Positions 1-9,582 of a stretch of DNA of 32,642 nucleotides are shown here, one piece after another. Below the pieces are notes generated by a model, which searched no databases, had not been told where the DNA came from, and saw only the letters and a program-made list of their open reading frames with translations. How positions within the stretch are numbered: position 1 is the first letter of the stretch; every line of letters starts with the position of its first letter. This DNA comes from Acidobacteriota bacterium (lineage in GTDB: Bacteria > Acidobacteriota > Terriglobia > UBA7540). Position numbers and translations under genes: made by a program. The DNA lies in NCBI GenBank assembly GCA_021787735.1, contig JAJYLL010000051.1, positions 1 through 32,642 on the forward strand, in the 5' to 3' direction.

Positions 1-488
1 TGATGATTGAACAACCGCTGGGATGGGACGACATGGTGGACCACGCGCAGCTTCAGCGGGAATTGAAAACCCCGATCTGCCTGGATGAGTCGATCCACAG
101 CGCGGATGACGCCCGAAAGGCCATTGAAATCGGGGCCTGTAAGATTATTAACATCAAGCTCGGACGGGTAGGCGGCCATTCCTCCGCTCGCAAGCTGCAC
201 GACGTTTGCCTGGCCAAAAACGTCCCCGTGTGGTGCGGGGGAATGCTCGAATCAGGCATCGGGCGCGCCCACAATATCGCGATGTCTACTTTGCCCGGTT
301 TTGTTCTGCCTGGCGATGTTTCTGCCAGCCGGCGTTACTGGAGCCAGGACGTCATTGAACCCGAAGTAACGGTTTCGCCGAAAGGAACGATTGAGTCGCC
401 CAGAAAACCGGGCCTTGGCTACGTGCCGAACCTCGATCGCATCGAGAAGGTGACCGTACGGAAGGAGACGTTTGAAAAGCGTAGTTGA
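1..488 (+). CDS. Enolase-superfamily enzyme, o-succinylbenzoate synthase / N-acylamino acid racemase type (5' truncated)
   Basis: Only the C-terminal half of the enzyme is present, because the reading frame runs in from before base 1. What is seen: the barrel strand IEQP with a metal-ligand Glu, then CLDES with a metal-ligand Asp, then NIKLGRVGG with the catalytic Lys (about residue 52 of the visible part), then [13 protein letters not shown] and LPGDVSAS. In this family (MenC2/NAAAR) these residues bind Mg2+ and move the alpha proton. The members either dehydrate SHCHC to o-succinylbenzoate for menaquinone synthesis or racemise N-acylamino acids, and sequence alone does not separate the two. 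The first catalytic Lys and the first metal ligand lie outside the window. The stop overlaps the start of the downstream transporter by 17 bases, which suggests co-transcription. No other men gene is visible, so the role stays open. Confidence 0.85.
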   Translation, partial: MIEQPLGWDDMVDHAQLQRELKTPICLDESIHSADDARKAIEIGACKIINIKLGRVGGHSSARKLHDVCLAKNVPVWCGGMLESGIGRAHNIAMSTLPGFVLPGDVSASRRYWSQDVIEPEVTVSPKGTIESPRKPGLGYVPNLDRIEKVTVRKETFEKRS

Positions 489-1461
489 ACCGGTTTCCTC
501 AGCGCCAAAAACTTCCCGCCCCATCAGCGCCCACCATTTGATGCACATTGCCATGCTGATCGCCGTTTTCTTTTGGGGGGTGAATATGGTGGCGATCAAA
601 GAGGCGTTGTCCGGTTTCCATCCGCTGGCGCTGGCGCTGGTACGCGCCACTGCCGTCGCAATCACGTTTGGAACCATTTTCCTGTTTCAGCGAGATCACT
701 CTCTGCCACGGTTTACCCGGGGGCAGTGGCTGCGTTTTGTGGCCATTGCTTTTCTTGGGATCACATTGAATCAGGTCTTGATTATTGAGGGAGTGGCGTA
801 TACGAACGTCTCTCACGCGGCGCTGATTGTGGCCGTCCAGCCGGTCATGGTTCTTGTGTTCTCGGTGATGATGGGGCTTGAGGGGCTGACCGCGCTCAAG
901 CTTGCCGGGATGGGAATTTCATTTTCAGGCGTCCTGTTGCTGACTTACGGTAAAGCAGTCCACGGCGGCGGCGCCTATTGGCTGGGCGACGTAATCCTGT
1001 TGGCGGAGGTTGTTGTTTTTGCTCATTACACAATTCTGCTGAAAGAAGTTGTCGACCAATACGACGTGATAACTTTGAACACAGTAATCTTCGGACTTGG
1101 TGCAATTTTGATGATTCCTTTCGGCGCTAACGCCTTGCTGCACCAGCAATGGTCTCAGATTCCAATTCGCTCCTTCCTGGGATTGGGATTCATGACCTTT
1201 TTCTCCGCCGTTCTTGGTTACTTGCTTTTTGCTTATGCTTTGAAGGGCTTGACAGCGTCACGCGTGGCGGCATTCAACTATATTGAACCGATTGTGGCAA
1301 TGGTCCTGGGAATCTGGCTACTGCATGATCGTGTGGGACTGTGGGGATTCCTTGGCGGAGGATTGATTCTTCTTGGTGTTTACTTCACTGAACGCGAGCG
1401 CGGGGAGGACGAAGCAGATAAGTCTGTTCCTGAAAATACGGCGATTGAAACCGAAAGCTGA
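472..1461 (+). CDS. EamA (DMT superfamily) permease
   Basis: This 329-residue protein is almost entirely hydrophobic, with about ten predicted membrane segments in two EamA repeats (roughly residues 25-155 and 170-305). Family members sit in the inner membrane and export or take up small metabolites; the substrate cannot be read from sequence. The start is TTG at 472, supported by AAGGAG at 462-467 just upstream and by the short N-terminal cytoplasmic tail it gives. The gene starts inside the end of the enolase-superfamily gene, so the two are likely translationally coupled. A link between an amino acid derivative enzyme and its exporter or importer is possible but inferred. The C-terminus is a charged cytoplasmic tail ([10 protein letters not shown]). 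It converges on the rhomboid gene with a 47-base gap in which I see no terminator. Confidence 0.9.
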   Translation: MKSVVEPVSSAPKTSRPISAHHLMHIAMLIAVFFWGVNMVAIKEALSGFHPLALALVRATAVAITFGTIFLFQRDHSLPRFTRGQWLRFVAIAFLGITLNQVLIIEGVAYTNVSHAALIVAVQPVMVLVFSVMMGLEGLTALKLAGMGISFSGVLLLTYGKAVHGGGAYWLGDVILLAEVVVFAHYTILLKEVVDQYDVITLNTVIFGLGAILMIPFGANALLHQQWSQIPIRSFLGLGFMTFFSAVLGYLLFAYALKGLTASRVAAFNYIEPIVAMVLGIWLLHDRVGLWGFLGGGLILLGVYFTERERGEDEADKSVPENTAIETES

Positions 1462-1508
1462 ACCCTGTGGCCTTGCCGTCGCGCCCAGCACCTCGAATTT
1501 CCTGTCGG

Positions 1509-2219
1509 TTACATTTCCCACGGCCAGACGGAGGCCACCCTGCGCTGGCGCTTGGGCATTGCGAGAGCCAGGACCATCCCGAGAAGGAATCCTCCAACGT
1601 GGGCCCACCATGCCACGCCGCCTTTTGTGGCCGACTCAATGGCCAGCATCTGGTATCCCGCAATAAATTGAATAGCAAACCAATACACGAGTATCAGGAT
1701 CGCGGGAAGCCTGATGGTCCAAAAGATAATAAACAAGGGAATCAGGGTCGTGATGCGTGCCGTAGGATAACTGACCAGATAGGCGCCCAGAACGCCGGCA
1801 ATGGCCCCGCTTGCCCCAATCGTGGGCACACGGGAACCCATGTTGAAGATAATCTCTGCGAGGGCTGCCCCAAAACCGCTGAGGAAATAAAGCAGCAGGA
1901 AATTGCCGTGGCCGAATCGATCCTCAATACTCCGCCCAAAGACGAAGAGAAAAAGCATGTTGCCGATCAGGTGCAGCCATCCACCGTGGATGAACATGGA
2001 TGTAAAAACGGGAACCAGGAAGACGGCAAGATTGCTGATGATAATGGCGCCGTGGGTTGTCGTGTAGCGGGCCGGTACCAGTCCGAAGGCAAAGATAAAG
2101 CGGTTGATTGCGGGCCCCAGTGAAAGTTCGTACGCAAACACAGCGGTATTGAGCGCAATCAGCGCGAGGGTTGCAAACCAGAAAGTCTGGCGCCGGATAT
2201 TGTCGTTCAATGGAATCAT
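1509..2219 (-). CDS. Rhomboid family intramembrane serine protease
   Basis: A 236-residue polytopic membrane protein with the complete rhomboid catalytic signature. HLIGN carries His83 and Asn87 of the oxyanion region, GASG carries the nucleophile Ser137, and the catalytic His207 is in WWAHVGG. About six membrane segments are visible and there is no extra cytoplasmic domain. Rhomboids cut single-pass membrane proteins inside the bilayer; the substrate is unknown here. The ATG at 2219 has no recognisable Shine-Dalgarno sequence. A promoter-like pair (TTGGGC, 17 bases, TAGAAT) would start transcription within about 3-5 bases of it, so the message may be leaderless. It is divergent from glcD. 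Confidence 0.92.
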   Translation of the reverse strand: MIPLNDNIRRQTFWFATLALIALNTAVFAYELSLGPAINRFIFAFGLVPARYTTTHGAIIISNLAVFLVPVFTSMFIHGGWLHLIGNMLFLFVFGRSIEDRFGHGNFLLLYFLSGFGAALAEIIFNMGSRVPTIGASGAIAGVLGAYLVSYPTARITTLIPLFIIFWTIRLPAILILVYWFAIQFIAGYQMLAIESATKGGVAWWAHVGGFLLGMVLALAMPKRQRRVASVWPWEM

Positions 2220-2228
2220 GAGCGATGC

Positions 2229-2257
2229 ATTCTAACTTGGTTTCCATTCTTGCCCAA
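2229..2257 (-). promoter_or_regulatory. Candidate promoter for the rhomboid gene
   Basis: On the minus strand, TTGGGC (complement of 2252-2257) and TAGAAT (complement of 2229-2234) are separated by 17 bases. The predicted start point lies near 2222, almost on the start codon at 2219, and no ribosome binding site is visible. This is pattern matching only. Confidence 0.35.
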
Positions 2258-2337
2258 AATGAAATCAACCGGCAAGTCTTGAAGTCCGACGCAATTGCAA
2301 TTAGCGTTTAAAGCGTGTTGATGCGCTCTTTGTGTCG

Positions 2338-2367
2338 TTGACCTTGATTCAACGCGTTCGATATACT
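2338..2367 (+). promoter_or_regulatory. Candidate sigma70-type promoter of the glcDEF operon
   Basis: TTGACC (2338-2343) and TATACT (2362-2367) are separated by 18 bases, upstream of glcD and on the correct strand. The predicted start near 2374 leaves a leader of about 90 bases that contains the perfect hairpin at 2418-2440. Confidence 0.45.
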
Positions 2368-2417
2368 CCAGGCAGCGGGTTTTGAAGAAGATTGCTGGCT
2401 GATTTTTCCGTTCTGTT

Positions 2418-2440
2418 CCCGGCTGATTCATCCAGCCGGG
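2418..2440 (+). repeat. Perfect 8-bp inverted repeat in the glcD leader
   Basis: CCCGGCTG and CAGCCGGG flank a 7-base loop. The repeat sits between the candidate promoter and the glcD start codon, about 25 bases before the start. It could be an operator for a regulator or an RNA hairpin in the leader. No T-tract follows, so it is not a simple terminator. Confidence 0.5.
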
Positions 2441-2464
2441 TTCTGCTGGCCCGTGCAGGTATTC

Positions 2465-3886
2465 ATGAAGATGAATACGTTCACAAGAGAGTTGATCGCC
2501 ATCCTGGGTCCAGAAGGTGTGCTTTCCCGCCCTGAAGACCTGATGCTCTATGAGTACGACGGTCTCTCCACCCTGGAAACTCCTGAAGCTGTCGTATTCC
2601 CGACGAGTACAGAGCACGTAATTCAAATAGTCCGGCTGGCCTCTGCGCGAAGAGTCCCAATCATCCCTCGCGGAGCGGGGACGGGTTTGAGCGGCGGTGC
2701 CGTTGTAACCTCGGGCGGGATTGTCGTCAGTCTGGCCCGGATGAAGAAGATTGTTGAAATCGATCTCGAAAACCAGAGAGCGCGTGTGCAGCCAGGAGTG
2801 GTGAATACCGACCTGACCCTGGCTGTTGCCGATGCCGGATATTATTACGCGCCGGATCCCTCCAGCCAGAAAGCATGCACGATTGGCGGCAATGTGGCGG
2901 AGAATTCCGGTGGTCCGCATACGCTGGCCTATGGCGTAACAACTAATCACGTTCTGGGCTTGGAAGCGGTTTTGCCCGACGGAGAAGTAATCCGCACCGG
3001 AGGAAAGTGCTGGGATCTTCCCGGCTACGATTTGACCGGACTCATGGTGGGCTCGGAAGGGACGCTCGGCATTGTTACCGAGATAACCGTCCGTCTGATG
3101 CGAACCCCTGAAGCAGTGGAAACTCTCCTGGCGGTTTACGATCGCGTGATTGATGCCACGAAGACCGTGGCGGCCATCACGGCGCAAGGCATCACGCCTG
3201 CGGCGCTGGAAATGATGGATGGTTTTACGCTTCGTGCGGTGGAGCAGGCCACGCACGCCGGATACCCGATGGATTCCGCGGCCGTCCTGCTGATTGAGGT
3301 TGAGGGAATGCGGGAGGCCGTGAAGGAACAGGCGGAGCAGATTGAGGCGGTTTGCGCAAAGAATCAGGTGCGAAGCGTCCGCCACGCGAAAACATCCGAC
3401 GAACGCGCGCTTCTCTGGAAGGGCCGCAAGAATGCATTTGGCGCTCTGGGACGGATCAGCCCGAATTATTACGTTCAGGACGGCGTGATCCCGCGGACCA
3501 AACTCCCGGAGATGTTGGAATTCATCGAAGAGGTTGCTCGGAAATACGATTTTCAGATTGGAAATATTTTTCACGCCGGCGACGGAAATCTGCACCCTCT
3601 TCTGATGTATGACGCTCGCGACCTCGACCAGTCCCGGAGGGTTGTGAAAGCAGCTCAGGAAATCATGGCGCGATGCGCTGAGTTGGGCGGCTCTATCACC
3701 GGTGAACACGGTGTGGGCGTGGAAAAGAATGAATTGATGCCGCTGGTTTTTTCGCAGGATGACCTTGAATTTCAGCGGCAGATTAAGAACGTGATGAATC
3801 CAACCGGATCATTTAACCCAGGCAAAGTCCTGCCATCCGGCAAAATGTGTGGAGAACTCCGCGTTCAGGTAAGTGCTGGAGGCTGA
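2465..3886 (+). CDS. glcD: Glycolate oxidase/dehydrogenase subunit GlcD, FAD-linked
   Basis: FAD-binding subunit of the membrane-associated three-part 2-hydroxyacid dehydrogenase that oxidises glycolate to glyoxylate and passes electrons to the respiratory chain. The PCMH-type FAD domain is in the N-terminal half, with RGAGTGLSGG and then TIGGNVAENSGG, PGYDLTGL and GSEGTLGIVTE. The C-terminal FAD-oxidase domain carries FHAGDGNLHP and TGEHGVGVEK, whose histidines sit at the active site in this family. The length (473 residues from ATG 2465) is usual. I prefer ATG 2465, with AGG at 2457-2459, over the in-frame GTG at 2453; ATG 2471 is also possible. It is followed at once by glcE and then glcF. 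D-lactate or another 2-hydroxyacid cannot be excluded as substrate. Confidence 0.92.
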   Translation: MKMNTFTRELIAILGPEGVLSRPEDLMLYEYDGLSTLETPEAVVFPTSTEHVIQIVRLASARRVPIIPRGAGTGLSGGAVVTSGGIVVSLARMKKIVEIDLENQRARVQPGVVNTDLTLAVADAGYYYAPDPSSQKACTIGGNVAENSGGPHTLAYGVTTNHVLGLEAVLPDGEVIRTGGKCWDLPGYDLTGLMVGSEGTLGIVTEITVRLMRTPEAVETLLAVYDRVIDATKTVAAITAQGITPAALEMMDGFTLRAVEQATHAGYPMDSAAVLLIEVEGMREAVKEQAEQIEAVCAKNQVRSVRHAKTSDERALLWKGRKNAFGALGRISPNYYVQDGVIPRTKLPEMLEFIEEVARKYDFQIGNIFHAGDGNLHPLLMYDARDLDQSRRVVKAAQEIMARCAELGGSITGEHGVGVEKNELMPLVFSQDDLEFQRQIKNVMNPTGSFNPGKVLPSGKMCGELRVQVSAGG

Positions 3887-3887
3887 A

Positions 3888-5243
3888 GTGGCAGGCGTTC
3901 CTGAGGCTGTTCGGACGGCGTTGGCGGCAATCGTCGGCGAAGTGCAGTTAGGCACTGAACCATCTGTTTGTGAGGTTCTGTCCGTCGATGGCCGCGTGCC
4001 GGACTGCGTTATTTATCCTGGGTCAGCGGAGCAGGTGGCGAAGACGCTGAAGTGCGCAGCCGACAACGGTCTTGCGGTTGTTGCCTTCGGAAGCGCCACG
4101 AAGCTTGGCATAGGGAACCCGCCCCGAAAGTACGATATTGCACTTTGCACCCGAAACCTCACTGATGTCCGGTATTATGAGCCCTCTGACCTGACTGCCG
4201 GAGTCGGGGCCGGAATGAAGTTTCGGGACCTCCAGAACCTTTTCAAACCAGACAAGCTCTGGCTACCCCTGGACCCGGCAGGAGGCGGGGAATCTACCAT
4301 CGGCGGGATTGTTGCGGCTAACGTTTCCGGACCGTTACGGCATTTTTACGGGACCCCTCGGGACATGGTCGTGGGCATGCACGTTGCAACCACTGAAGGC
4401 AAGTTGATCAAGACCGGCGGGCGCGTGGTGAAGAACGTGGCAGGTTACGACCTTGGGAAACTTCTGATCGGATCGTACGGCACGCTGGGCGTTATTACTG
4501 AAGTCAACCTCAAGCTTTTTCCATTGCCCGCAGAGAGGAAAACTTTCATTCTTTCTACCGGGACGCTGGGAGTCGCCCGCGACTTGCGCCGCAGCATTCT
4601 GGCTTCGCCGGTCGAGCCGTTGCGGATGGTCCTTTTGGATGGCAAAACCGCTGGGGTTATCGGGCAAGGCGTTCAATCGGAGAGAATGAGCAACGAGCCG
4701 CAGATATGGCTGGAAGCCGGCGGATCAAAATCTGTTGTCGATCGCATATGGCGGGAACTCAACGCTTTAGGACAGGCCGTAGGTGCGCAGGTCCATACCC
4801 ACGACAATGAAGACACCGCGGGCGCCTGGCAGGCCATTTCAGATTTCGCCAGTTGGACTGGTAAGACGTACCCCGGATCTGTTGTTTTAAGAGGTACGAT
4901 GCCGATCGCCAACAGCGAAAAGTTTTTGAGTCTCGTGCAGCAGGAAGCGCAGAATGAGAAAGTAAGGATGGCAAGTGTTGCCCAACCAGGAGTCGGCATC
5001 GTTTACCTGGGGTTGCTCAATCCGCAGAATTCCGGCCAGGCTGCTGGGCTGGTTAGCCGCATTCGGAACGCCGCTGAAAAATCGGACGGAGCGCTGGTTG
5101 TCATTTCGGCCCCTGCTGAGGTGAAGGCGCAGGTGGATGCGTGGGGCACGGCCGGAACCGGTTTTGAACTGATGCGCAAATTAAAAGCGGCCTGGGACCC
5201 CAAAGGAATTCTTTCGCCGGGAAGATTTGTGGGTGCGGTGTGA
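3888..5243 (+). CDS. glcE: Glycolate oxidase/dehydrogenase subunit GlcE
   Basis: Second FAD-binding subunit of the GlcDEF complex. It is related to GlcD but lacks that subunit's C-terminal active-site histidines. Visible FAD-domain elements are VVAFGSATKLGIG, STIGGIVAANVSGP, GGRVVKNVAGYDLGKL and GSYGTLGVITEV, all in the first 220 residues. The C-terminus ends with AAWDPKGILSPGRFVG, the usual family ending. I place the start at GTG 3888: GGAGG at 3878-3882 lies five bases before it, and it begins one base after the glcD stop. An in-frame GTG at 3873 would overlap glcD by 14 bases and has a poorer site. The 451-residue length is somewhat more than many GlcE proteins. The tight spacing indicates a stoichiometric operon with glcD. 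Confidence 0.88.
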   Translation: MAGVPEAVRTALAAIVGEVQLGTEPSVCEVLSVDGRVPDCVIYPGSAEQVAKTLKCAADNGLAVVAFGSATKLGIGNPPRKYDIALCTRNLTDVRYYEPSDLTAGVGAGMKFRDLQNLFKPDKLWLPLDPAGGGESTIGGIVAANVSGPLRHFYGTPRDMVVGMHVATTEGKLIKTGGRVVKNVAGYDLGKLLIGSYGTLGVITEVNLKLFPLPAERKTFILSTGTLGVARDLRRSILASPVEPLRMVLLDGKTAGVIGQGVQSERMSNEPQIWLEAGGSKSVVDRIWRELNALGQAVGAQVHTHDNEDTAGAWQAISDFASWTGKTYPGSVVLRGTMPIANSEKFLSLVQQEAQNEKVRMASVAQPGVGIVYLGLLNPQNSGQAAGLVSRIRNAAEKSDGALVVISAPAEVKAQVDAWGTAGTGFELMRKLKAAWDPKGILSPGRFVGAV

Positions 5244-5291
5244 TTTGACAGGGAACTGTTTCGCAAAGGCGGATGTTTCCGGTTACGCGAA

Positions 5292-6635
5292 ATGATAGAG
5301 ATTCAAAACAATGCGGCTGCCAGCTCCGCGACTAGCGGTTATGGGCCGGGTGAGGCGCCCGAGTGGGAGTACTTTTTCAAGTGCATTCACTGCGGCCTTT
5401 GCCTGAATGCCTGCCCAACCTACCGCGAACTTGGGTTCGAGATGGATTCGCCGCGCGGACGCATTTACCAGATCATTCAGGTGGAGCGGGGCCGGTTGCC
5501 GCTGGGTGACAGTTTTGTCCGGCATATTGATTCATGCCTGGATTGCAGGGCCTGTGAGACGGCTTGCCCTTCCGGAGTAGAATACGGCCGCCTGGTGGAA
5601 TCTGCCAGGGCACAGATCAACCGCTATTACCAGCGGCCGCGGATCGGCCGGCGTGTGCGCCGCGTTTTTTTTGAGAAATTGCTCCCTGACCGCAAGAGTC
5701 TCGATCGCCTCGGAACACTCCTCTGGCTTTTTCAGAAATCCGGCATCGAACCGATTGTCGTGAAGTCAGGTATTCTGAAGTTGTTCAGCAAGAAGCTGGG
5801 GCGCGTTGCTGCCTTATCACCGCGAATGGAAAAGCCCTTCTTCACTGAGCGATTGGGCCAGGTCGTCACGCCCGAGGGCGAAGTGAGATACCGCGTGGCT
5901 TTTTTTGCAGGCTGTATTGCGAACTTGGCATTTGCCCGTTTGAACGATGCAACCGTCAGGGTTCTTGTTCGCAATGGATGCGAAGTTGTGATTCCCGAAG
6001 CACAGGGCTGCTGCGGCGCCTTGCACGTCCACGCCGGCATTCGTGACCGCGCGCGGGAACTTGCAAAGCAAAATATCCGGACGTTTCTTGACGGCGATTT
6101 CGATTACGTCATTTCCAATGCAGCCGGCTGTGGTTCTGTGCTGAAGGAGTATCCGCTGCTTTTCGAGCGCGAGGAGCGCGAATTCTATGAGCGGGCCCGG
6201 GAGTTCAGCTCGAAGGTTCGCGATGTAACGGAGTTCCTGGCCGGCATCGATTTCAACCGGAATTTCGGGGCCATTCGCGCGCGCGCAACTTACCAGGACC
6301 CCTGCCACCTGGGCCACGCGCAGCGGATCCGGAGCGCTCCCAGACAGTTGATGGCGGCGATTCCAGGCCTTGAACTGGTTGAACTAAAGGAATCGGAGGT
6401 TTGCTGTGGCAGTGCCGGCATTTATAATGTTGTTCAGAACGAAATGGCCGAGCGGCTACTGAAGGCCAAGATGCAGAGAGTGGACGAGACCGGTGCTGAA
6501 CTGATACTGACAGCAAACCCAGGGTGTCTGCTGCAATTACGGGCGGGTGTTGCACGTTCCAATCGTAGGCGGCGAGTCCTGCACGTGATTGAATTGCTCG
6601 ACGAAGCTTATGCGGGCCGCGACTCGTCTTCGTGA
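5292..6635 (+). CDS. glcF: Glycolate oxidase/dehydrogenase iron-sulfur subunit GlcF
   Basis: Electron-transfer subunit of GlcDEF. Two 4Fe-4S ferredoxin motifs are complete: Cys31-34-37 with Cys41 (CIHCGLCLNACP) and Cys82-85-88 with Cys92 (CLDCRACETACP). The two CCG-type cysteine-rich domains follow, seen as QGCCGALHVHAG and later EVCCGSAGIYN, with NPGCLLQLRAG at the end. In this family the CCG domains bind a further cofactor and pass electrons to quinone. The length (447 residues) is slightly above the usual 400-430. The ATG at 5292 has no strong ribosome binding site. The gene lies 48 bases after glcE and closes the operon. Confidence 0.92.
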   Translation: MIEIQNNAAASSATSGYGPGEAPEWEYFFKCIHCGLCLNACPTYRELGFEMDSPRGRIYQIIQVERGRLPLGDSFVRHIDSCLDCRACETACPSGVEYGRLVESARAQINRYYQRPRIGRRVRRVFFEKLLPDRKSLDRLGTLLWLFQKSGIEPIVVKSGILKLFSKKLGRVAALSPRMEKPFFTERLGQVVTPEGEVRYRVAFFAGCIANLAFARLNDATVRVLVRNGCEVVIPEAQGCCGALHVHAGIRDRARELAKQNIRTFLDGDFDYVISNAAGCGSVLKEYPLLFEREEREFYERAREFSSKVRDVTEFLAGIDFNRNFGAIRARATYQDPCHLGHAQRIRSAPRQLMAAIPGLELVELKESEVCCGSAGIYNVVQNEMAERLLKAKMQRVDETGAELILTANPGCLLQLRAGVARSNRRRRVLHVIELLDEAYAGRDSSS

Positions 6636-6647
6636 ATGGTTCGCTTG

Positions 6648-6675
6648 CGCATCTTGCCGGGCTGCATTAGATGCG
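6648..6675 (+). terminator. Weak hairpin after glcF
   Basis: CGCATCT (6648-6654) and AGATGCG (6669-6675) can pair across a 14-base loop. The sequence after it is T-rich but interrupted. It is placed where an operon terminator would be expected between glcF and acs, but the long loop and lack of a clean T-tract make it a weak candidate. Confidence 0.2.
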
Positions 6676-6821
6676 GCGTCTCTTTGATGTGTCAGTCGGG
6701 GCGTATTTGTTTCCTGTATTCAGGATTGCCGTTTAGAATAGCGGGACTGCTGACTTTCCCGTGTTCTGGTGATTTATTGGCTTGTGAATGAATATAAATT
6801 TCATGGCTGGGAGTGTTTAAG

Positions 6822-8789
6822 ATGAGTGATAAGACCGATGCTGCACAGGAAAAACTTGTGGCTTTGCTGAAAGAGGGGCGGAGTTTCCCTCCGTCGGATG
6901 AGTTTCGGCGGCAGGCCAACGTTTCGGATCCCGAAATCTACGACCGCGCGCGCCAGGATCCGGAGGGTTTCTGGGTGGAAGAAGCCAAGCGGCTTGACTG
7001 GTTTGAGGGGTGGAACAAGGTTGTCGAATGGAACGTGCCGTGGGTGAAATGGTTTATCGGGGGCAAGCTGAATGCTACCTGCAACTGTGTTGACCGCCAT
7101 GTTAAGACATCGCGCCGCACCAAGCCAGCCATCCTTTGGGAAGGCGAGCCAGGCGATCAACGCGTGTTGACATTTGAAGACCTACAGAAGGAAGTCAACC
7201 GTTTCGCCAATGCCCTGAAGTCGCTGGGTGTGAAGAAAGGCGACCGCGTGGCCATCTATCTGGGCATGGTTCCGGAACTCGCGATTGCCATGCTTGCCTG
7301 CGCCAAGGTCGGCGCGCCACACAGCATCGTGTTCGGAGGATTTTCGGCGGACTCTCTTCGTGAACGCATCAATGACGCCCAGGCAAAGGTCGTCATCACG
7401 GGTGACGGCGCATGGAGGCGTGGCAACGTTGTTCCTTTGAAGGCGAATGTCGATGAAGCGTTGACCGGCACGCCCAGCATCGAGAAGGTGGTGGTGGTTG
7501 AGCGTGTGGGCAAAGTAACACAGGTTGACATGCAGCCTGGCCGGGATATCTGGTGGCACGATCTGGTCGCCAATGCTTCGGACCAGTGCGATGCCGAGCC
7601 CATGGATTCCGAAGATATTCTTTACATCCTTTACACCAGCGGCACTACCGGCAAACCCAAAGGTGTGGTGCACACGACCGGGGGCTACCTCGTAGGTACC
7701 ACGGCCACGCACCGCATGATCTTTGATATCAAGGAAGACGACGTTTACTGGTGCACTGCCGACATCGGATGGGTTACCGGCCACTCCTACATCATTTACG
7801 GTCCTCTGGCCAACGGCTGCACGACCCTGATGTATGAAGGAAGTCCTGACTACCCTGATCGCGGCCGCTTCTGGGACATTGTTCAGAAGTACAAGGTTAA
7901 TATCTTTTATACGGCACCCACAGCCATTCGCGCCTTCATGCGATGGGGAACGGAGTGGCCTGCCAAGTATGACCTTTCTTCACTTCGCGTGATTGGATCA
8001 GTGGGTGAGCCGATCAACCCAGAAGCGTGGATCTGGTATCACCAGAATATTGGGCGGGAACGCTGCCCGATTGTTGATACCTGGTGGCAGACCGAGACCG
8101 GAATGATTCTTATCTCGCCGCTGCCCGGCATTACGGCCACCAAGCCCGGTTCGGCAACACAACCATTCCCTGGAATTGAGGCGGAAGTGCTGGATGACCG
8201 TGGCCAACCCGTTGGCCCCGGTGCGGGCGGATATCTGGTTCTGACCAGGCCGTGGCCCGCCATGTTTCGGACGATTTACGGCGATCCTGACCGCTTTGTC
8301 CGGACGTACTGGTCCCGCTACCCCAGCAAGTATTTTACGGGTGACGGAGCCAAGGTTGATGAAGACGGATACTTCTGGCTGCTCGGCCGCGTTGATGATG
8401 TGATGAACGTTGCCGGCCACCGTATATCAACTTACGAGGTTGAAAGTGCCCTGGTGGACCACCCTGCCGTGGCTGAAGCCGCTGTAATTGGAAAGACACA
8501 CGAACTGAAGGGGCAGGGCATTGCCGGGTTTGTAACTTTGAAGGAAGGCATTGATCCTAGCGACGAATTAAAGAACGAGCTCAAACAACACGTTGTCAAG
8601 AAGATCGGTCCTATAGCCCGGCCGGACGATATCTTCTTTACGGCGGAACTGCCCAAGACGCGGAGCGCAAAGATCATGCGCCGCCTGTTACGGGACATCG
8701 CCGAAGGAAGGGTCCTCGGTGATACAACTACTCTCGCTGATCCTGCTGTGACCGCGCGATTAAAGCGTCAGTATGAGGAGGAAGGGTAA
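6822..8789 (+). CDS. acs: Acetyl-CoA synthetase (AMP-forming)
   Basis: Activates acetate to acetyl-CoA through acetyl-AMP, in the cytoplasm. The ANL-family motifs are all present: [19 protein letters not shown] (ATP-binding loop), DTWWQTETG (A5), [17 protein letters not shown] with DD at the hinge, and the C-terminal [11 protein letters not shown]. Lys617 of that motif is the catalytic lysine that acetyltransferases modify in enteric Acs. The residue before it is Ala where enteric Acs has Gly. The length (655 residues from ATG 6822) matches E. coli Acs (652). ATG 6822 is preferred over the in-frame GTG at 6813 because GGGAG (6809-6813) is placed eight bases before it. The gene follows glcDEF, so this block may serve two-carbon metabolism. 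The 186-base gap shows no convincing promoter. Confidence 0.96.
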   Translation: MSDKTDAAQEKLVALLKEGRSFPPSDEFRRQANVSDPEIYDRARQDPEGFWVEEAKRLDWFEGWNKVVEWNVPWVKWFIGGKLNATCNCVDRHVKTSRRTKPAILWEGEPGDQRVLTFEDLQKEVNRFANALKSLGVKKGDRVAIYLGMVPELAIAMLACAKVGAPHSIVFGGFSADSLRERINDAQAKVVITGDGAWRRGNVVPLKANVDEALTGTPSIEKVVVVERVGKVTQVDMQPGRDIWWHDLVANASDQCDAEPMDSEDILYILYTSGTTGKPKGVVHTTGGYLVGTTATHRMIFDIKEDDVYWCTADIGWVTGHSYIIYGPLANGCTTLMYEGSPDYPDRGRFWDIVQKYKVNIFYTAPTAIRAFMRWGTEWPAKYDLSSLRVIGSVGEPINPEAWIWYHQNIGRERCPIVDTWWQTETGMILISPLPGITATKPGSATQPFPGIEAEVLDDRGQPVGPGAGGYLVLTRPWPAMFRTIYGDPDRFVRTYWSRYPSKYFTGDGAKVDEDGYFWLLGRVDDVMNVAGHRISTYEVESALVDHPAVAEAAVIGKTHELKGQGIAGFVTLKEGIDPSDELKNELKQHVVKKIGPIARPDDIFFTAELPKTRSAKIMRRLLRDIAEGRVLGDTTTLADPAVTARLKRQYEEEG

Positions 8790-9582
8790 ATCGGCATCGT
8801 CAAGAGCGGAGCCGGGTTCGGGGAGTGAGTCGGCCAAGATGTGGAAAGCGGACCGTTACGCGACGCATGCGCCTTTCGTTCCCCTGCTCGGCGTGCCTGT
8901 ACTCGAACTCCTCAACCCGCAGCCCGGCGAGCGCATTCTGGACGTGGGCTGCGGTGACGCTGTCCTTTCCGATAAAATCCGCGAAGCAGGGGCAAGCGTT
9001 GTTGGCATTGATAGCTCGCCGGATATGGTGGAGGCAGCGAAACGCCTTGGCGTTGACGCCCGTCTTGCCGACGCAGCCGACCTGAAATTCGAAGCCGAAT
9101 TCGACGCCGCCTTTTCAAATGCTGCTTTGCATTGGATGAATCGCGATCCCGACGCCGTCCTGAAGGGCGTGCGGAGGGCACTCAGGCCTGGAGGCCGGTT
9201 TGTTGGAGAATTCGGAGGTCACGGGAATGTTGCGGCCGTCACGGTCGCCCTTTTGGCGGTGCTTAGTAAGCACGGCATCAACGACCCTTCCGCCTTAAAT
9301 CCGTGGTACTTTCCTGCACCGGCAGAGTACAGGGCAAAGCTTGAACGTGCCGGTTTCGATGTGGAATCGATCGAGTTGTTTCCCCGGCCCACGATACTTC
9401 CAACCGATATGCATGGCTGGCTTGAAACCTTCGCAGAGCCGTTTTTTCAAGCCCTTCCCTCATCAGATCGTGCCGGTGCTCTTCACGATGTTATTGGTTT
9501 GCCCAAACCTGCACTTTGCGATGCTGAAGGCCGTTGGACAGTTGATTACGTTCGGCTGCGTTTCGTCGCACGCGCGAAATAA
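8773..9582 (+). CDS. Class I SAM-dependent methyltransferase
   Basis: A 269-residue protein with a Rossmann-type methyltransferase domain. Motif I is ILDVGCGDA (Gly59-Gly61), followed by an acidic residue ending the second strand in VVGIDSS (Asp80), then [13 protein letters not shown] (motif IV) and [13 protein letters not shown]. It resembles the trans-aconitate methyltransferase / UbiE-like group (Methyltransf_11/25), and the substrate is unknown. ATG 8773 overlaps acs by 17 bases. The first 22 residues are polar and non-conserved in appearance, so ATG 8839 ([12 protein letters not shown]) may be the true start; neither has an ideal ribosome binding site. The overlap suggests coupling to acs. 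It reads toward the dcw promoter. Confidence 0.85.
   Translation: MRRKGKSASSRAEPGSGSESAKMWKADRYATHAPFVPLLGVPVLELLNPQPGERILDVGCGDAVLSDKIREAGASVVGIDSSPDMVEAAKRLGVDARLADAADLKFEAEFDAAFSNAALHWMNRDPDAVLKGVRRALRPGGRFVGEFGGHGNVAAVTVALLAVLSKHGINDPSALNPWYFPAPAEYRAKLERAGFDVESIELFPRPTILPTDMHGWLETFAEPFFQALPSSDRAGALHDVIGLPKPALCDAEGRWTVDYVRLRFVARAK

Noticed and set aside
1467-2123. 218-codon plus-strand ORF opposite the rhomboid gene
   Set aside because: The minus strand encodes an intact rhomboid with all catalytic residues; the plus-strand product is charged low-complexity sequence.
2216-3709. 497-codon minus-strand ORF opposite glcD
   Set aside because: It is opposite a clear GlcD with full family motifs; the translation looks like out-of-frame sequence rich in Arg, His and Gln.
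5245-5250. TTGACA between glcE and glcF as a promoter
   Set aside because: No -10-like hexamer is found 15-19 bases downstream.
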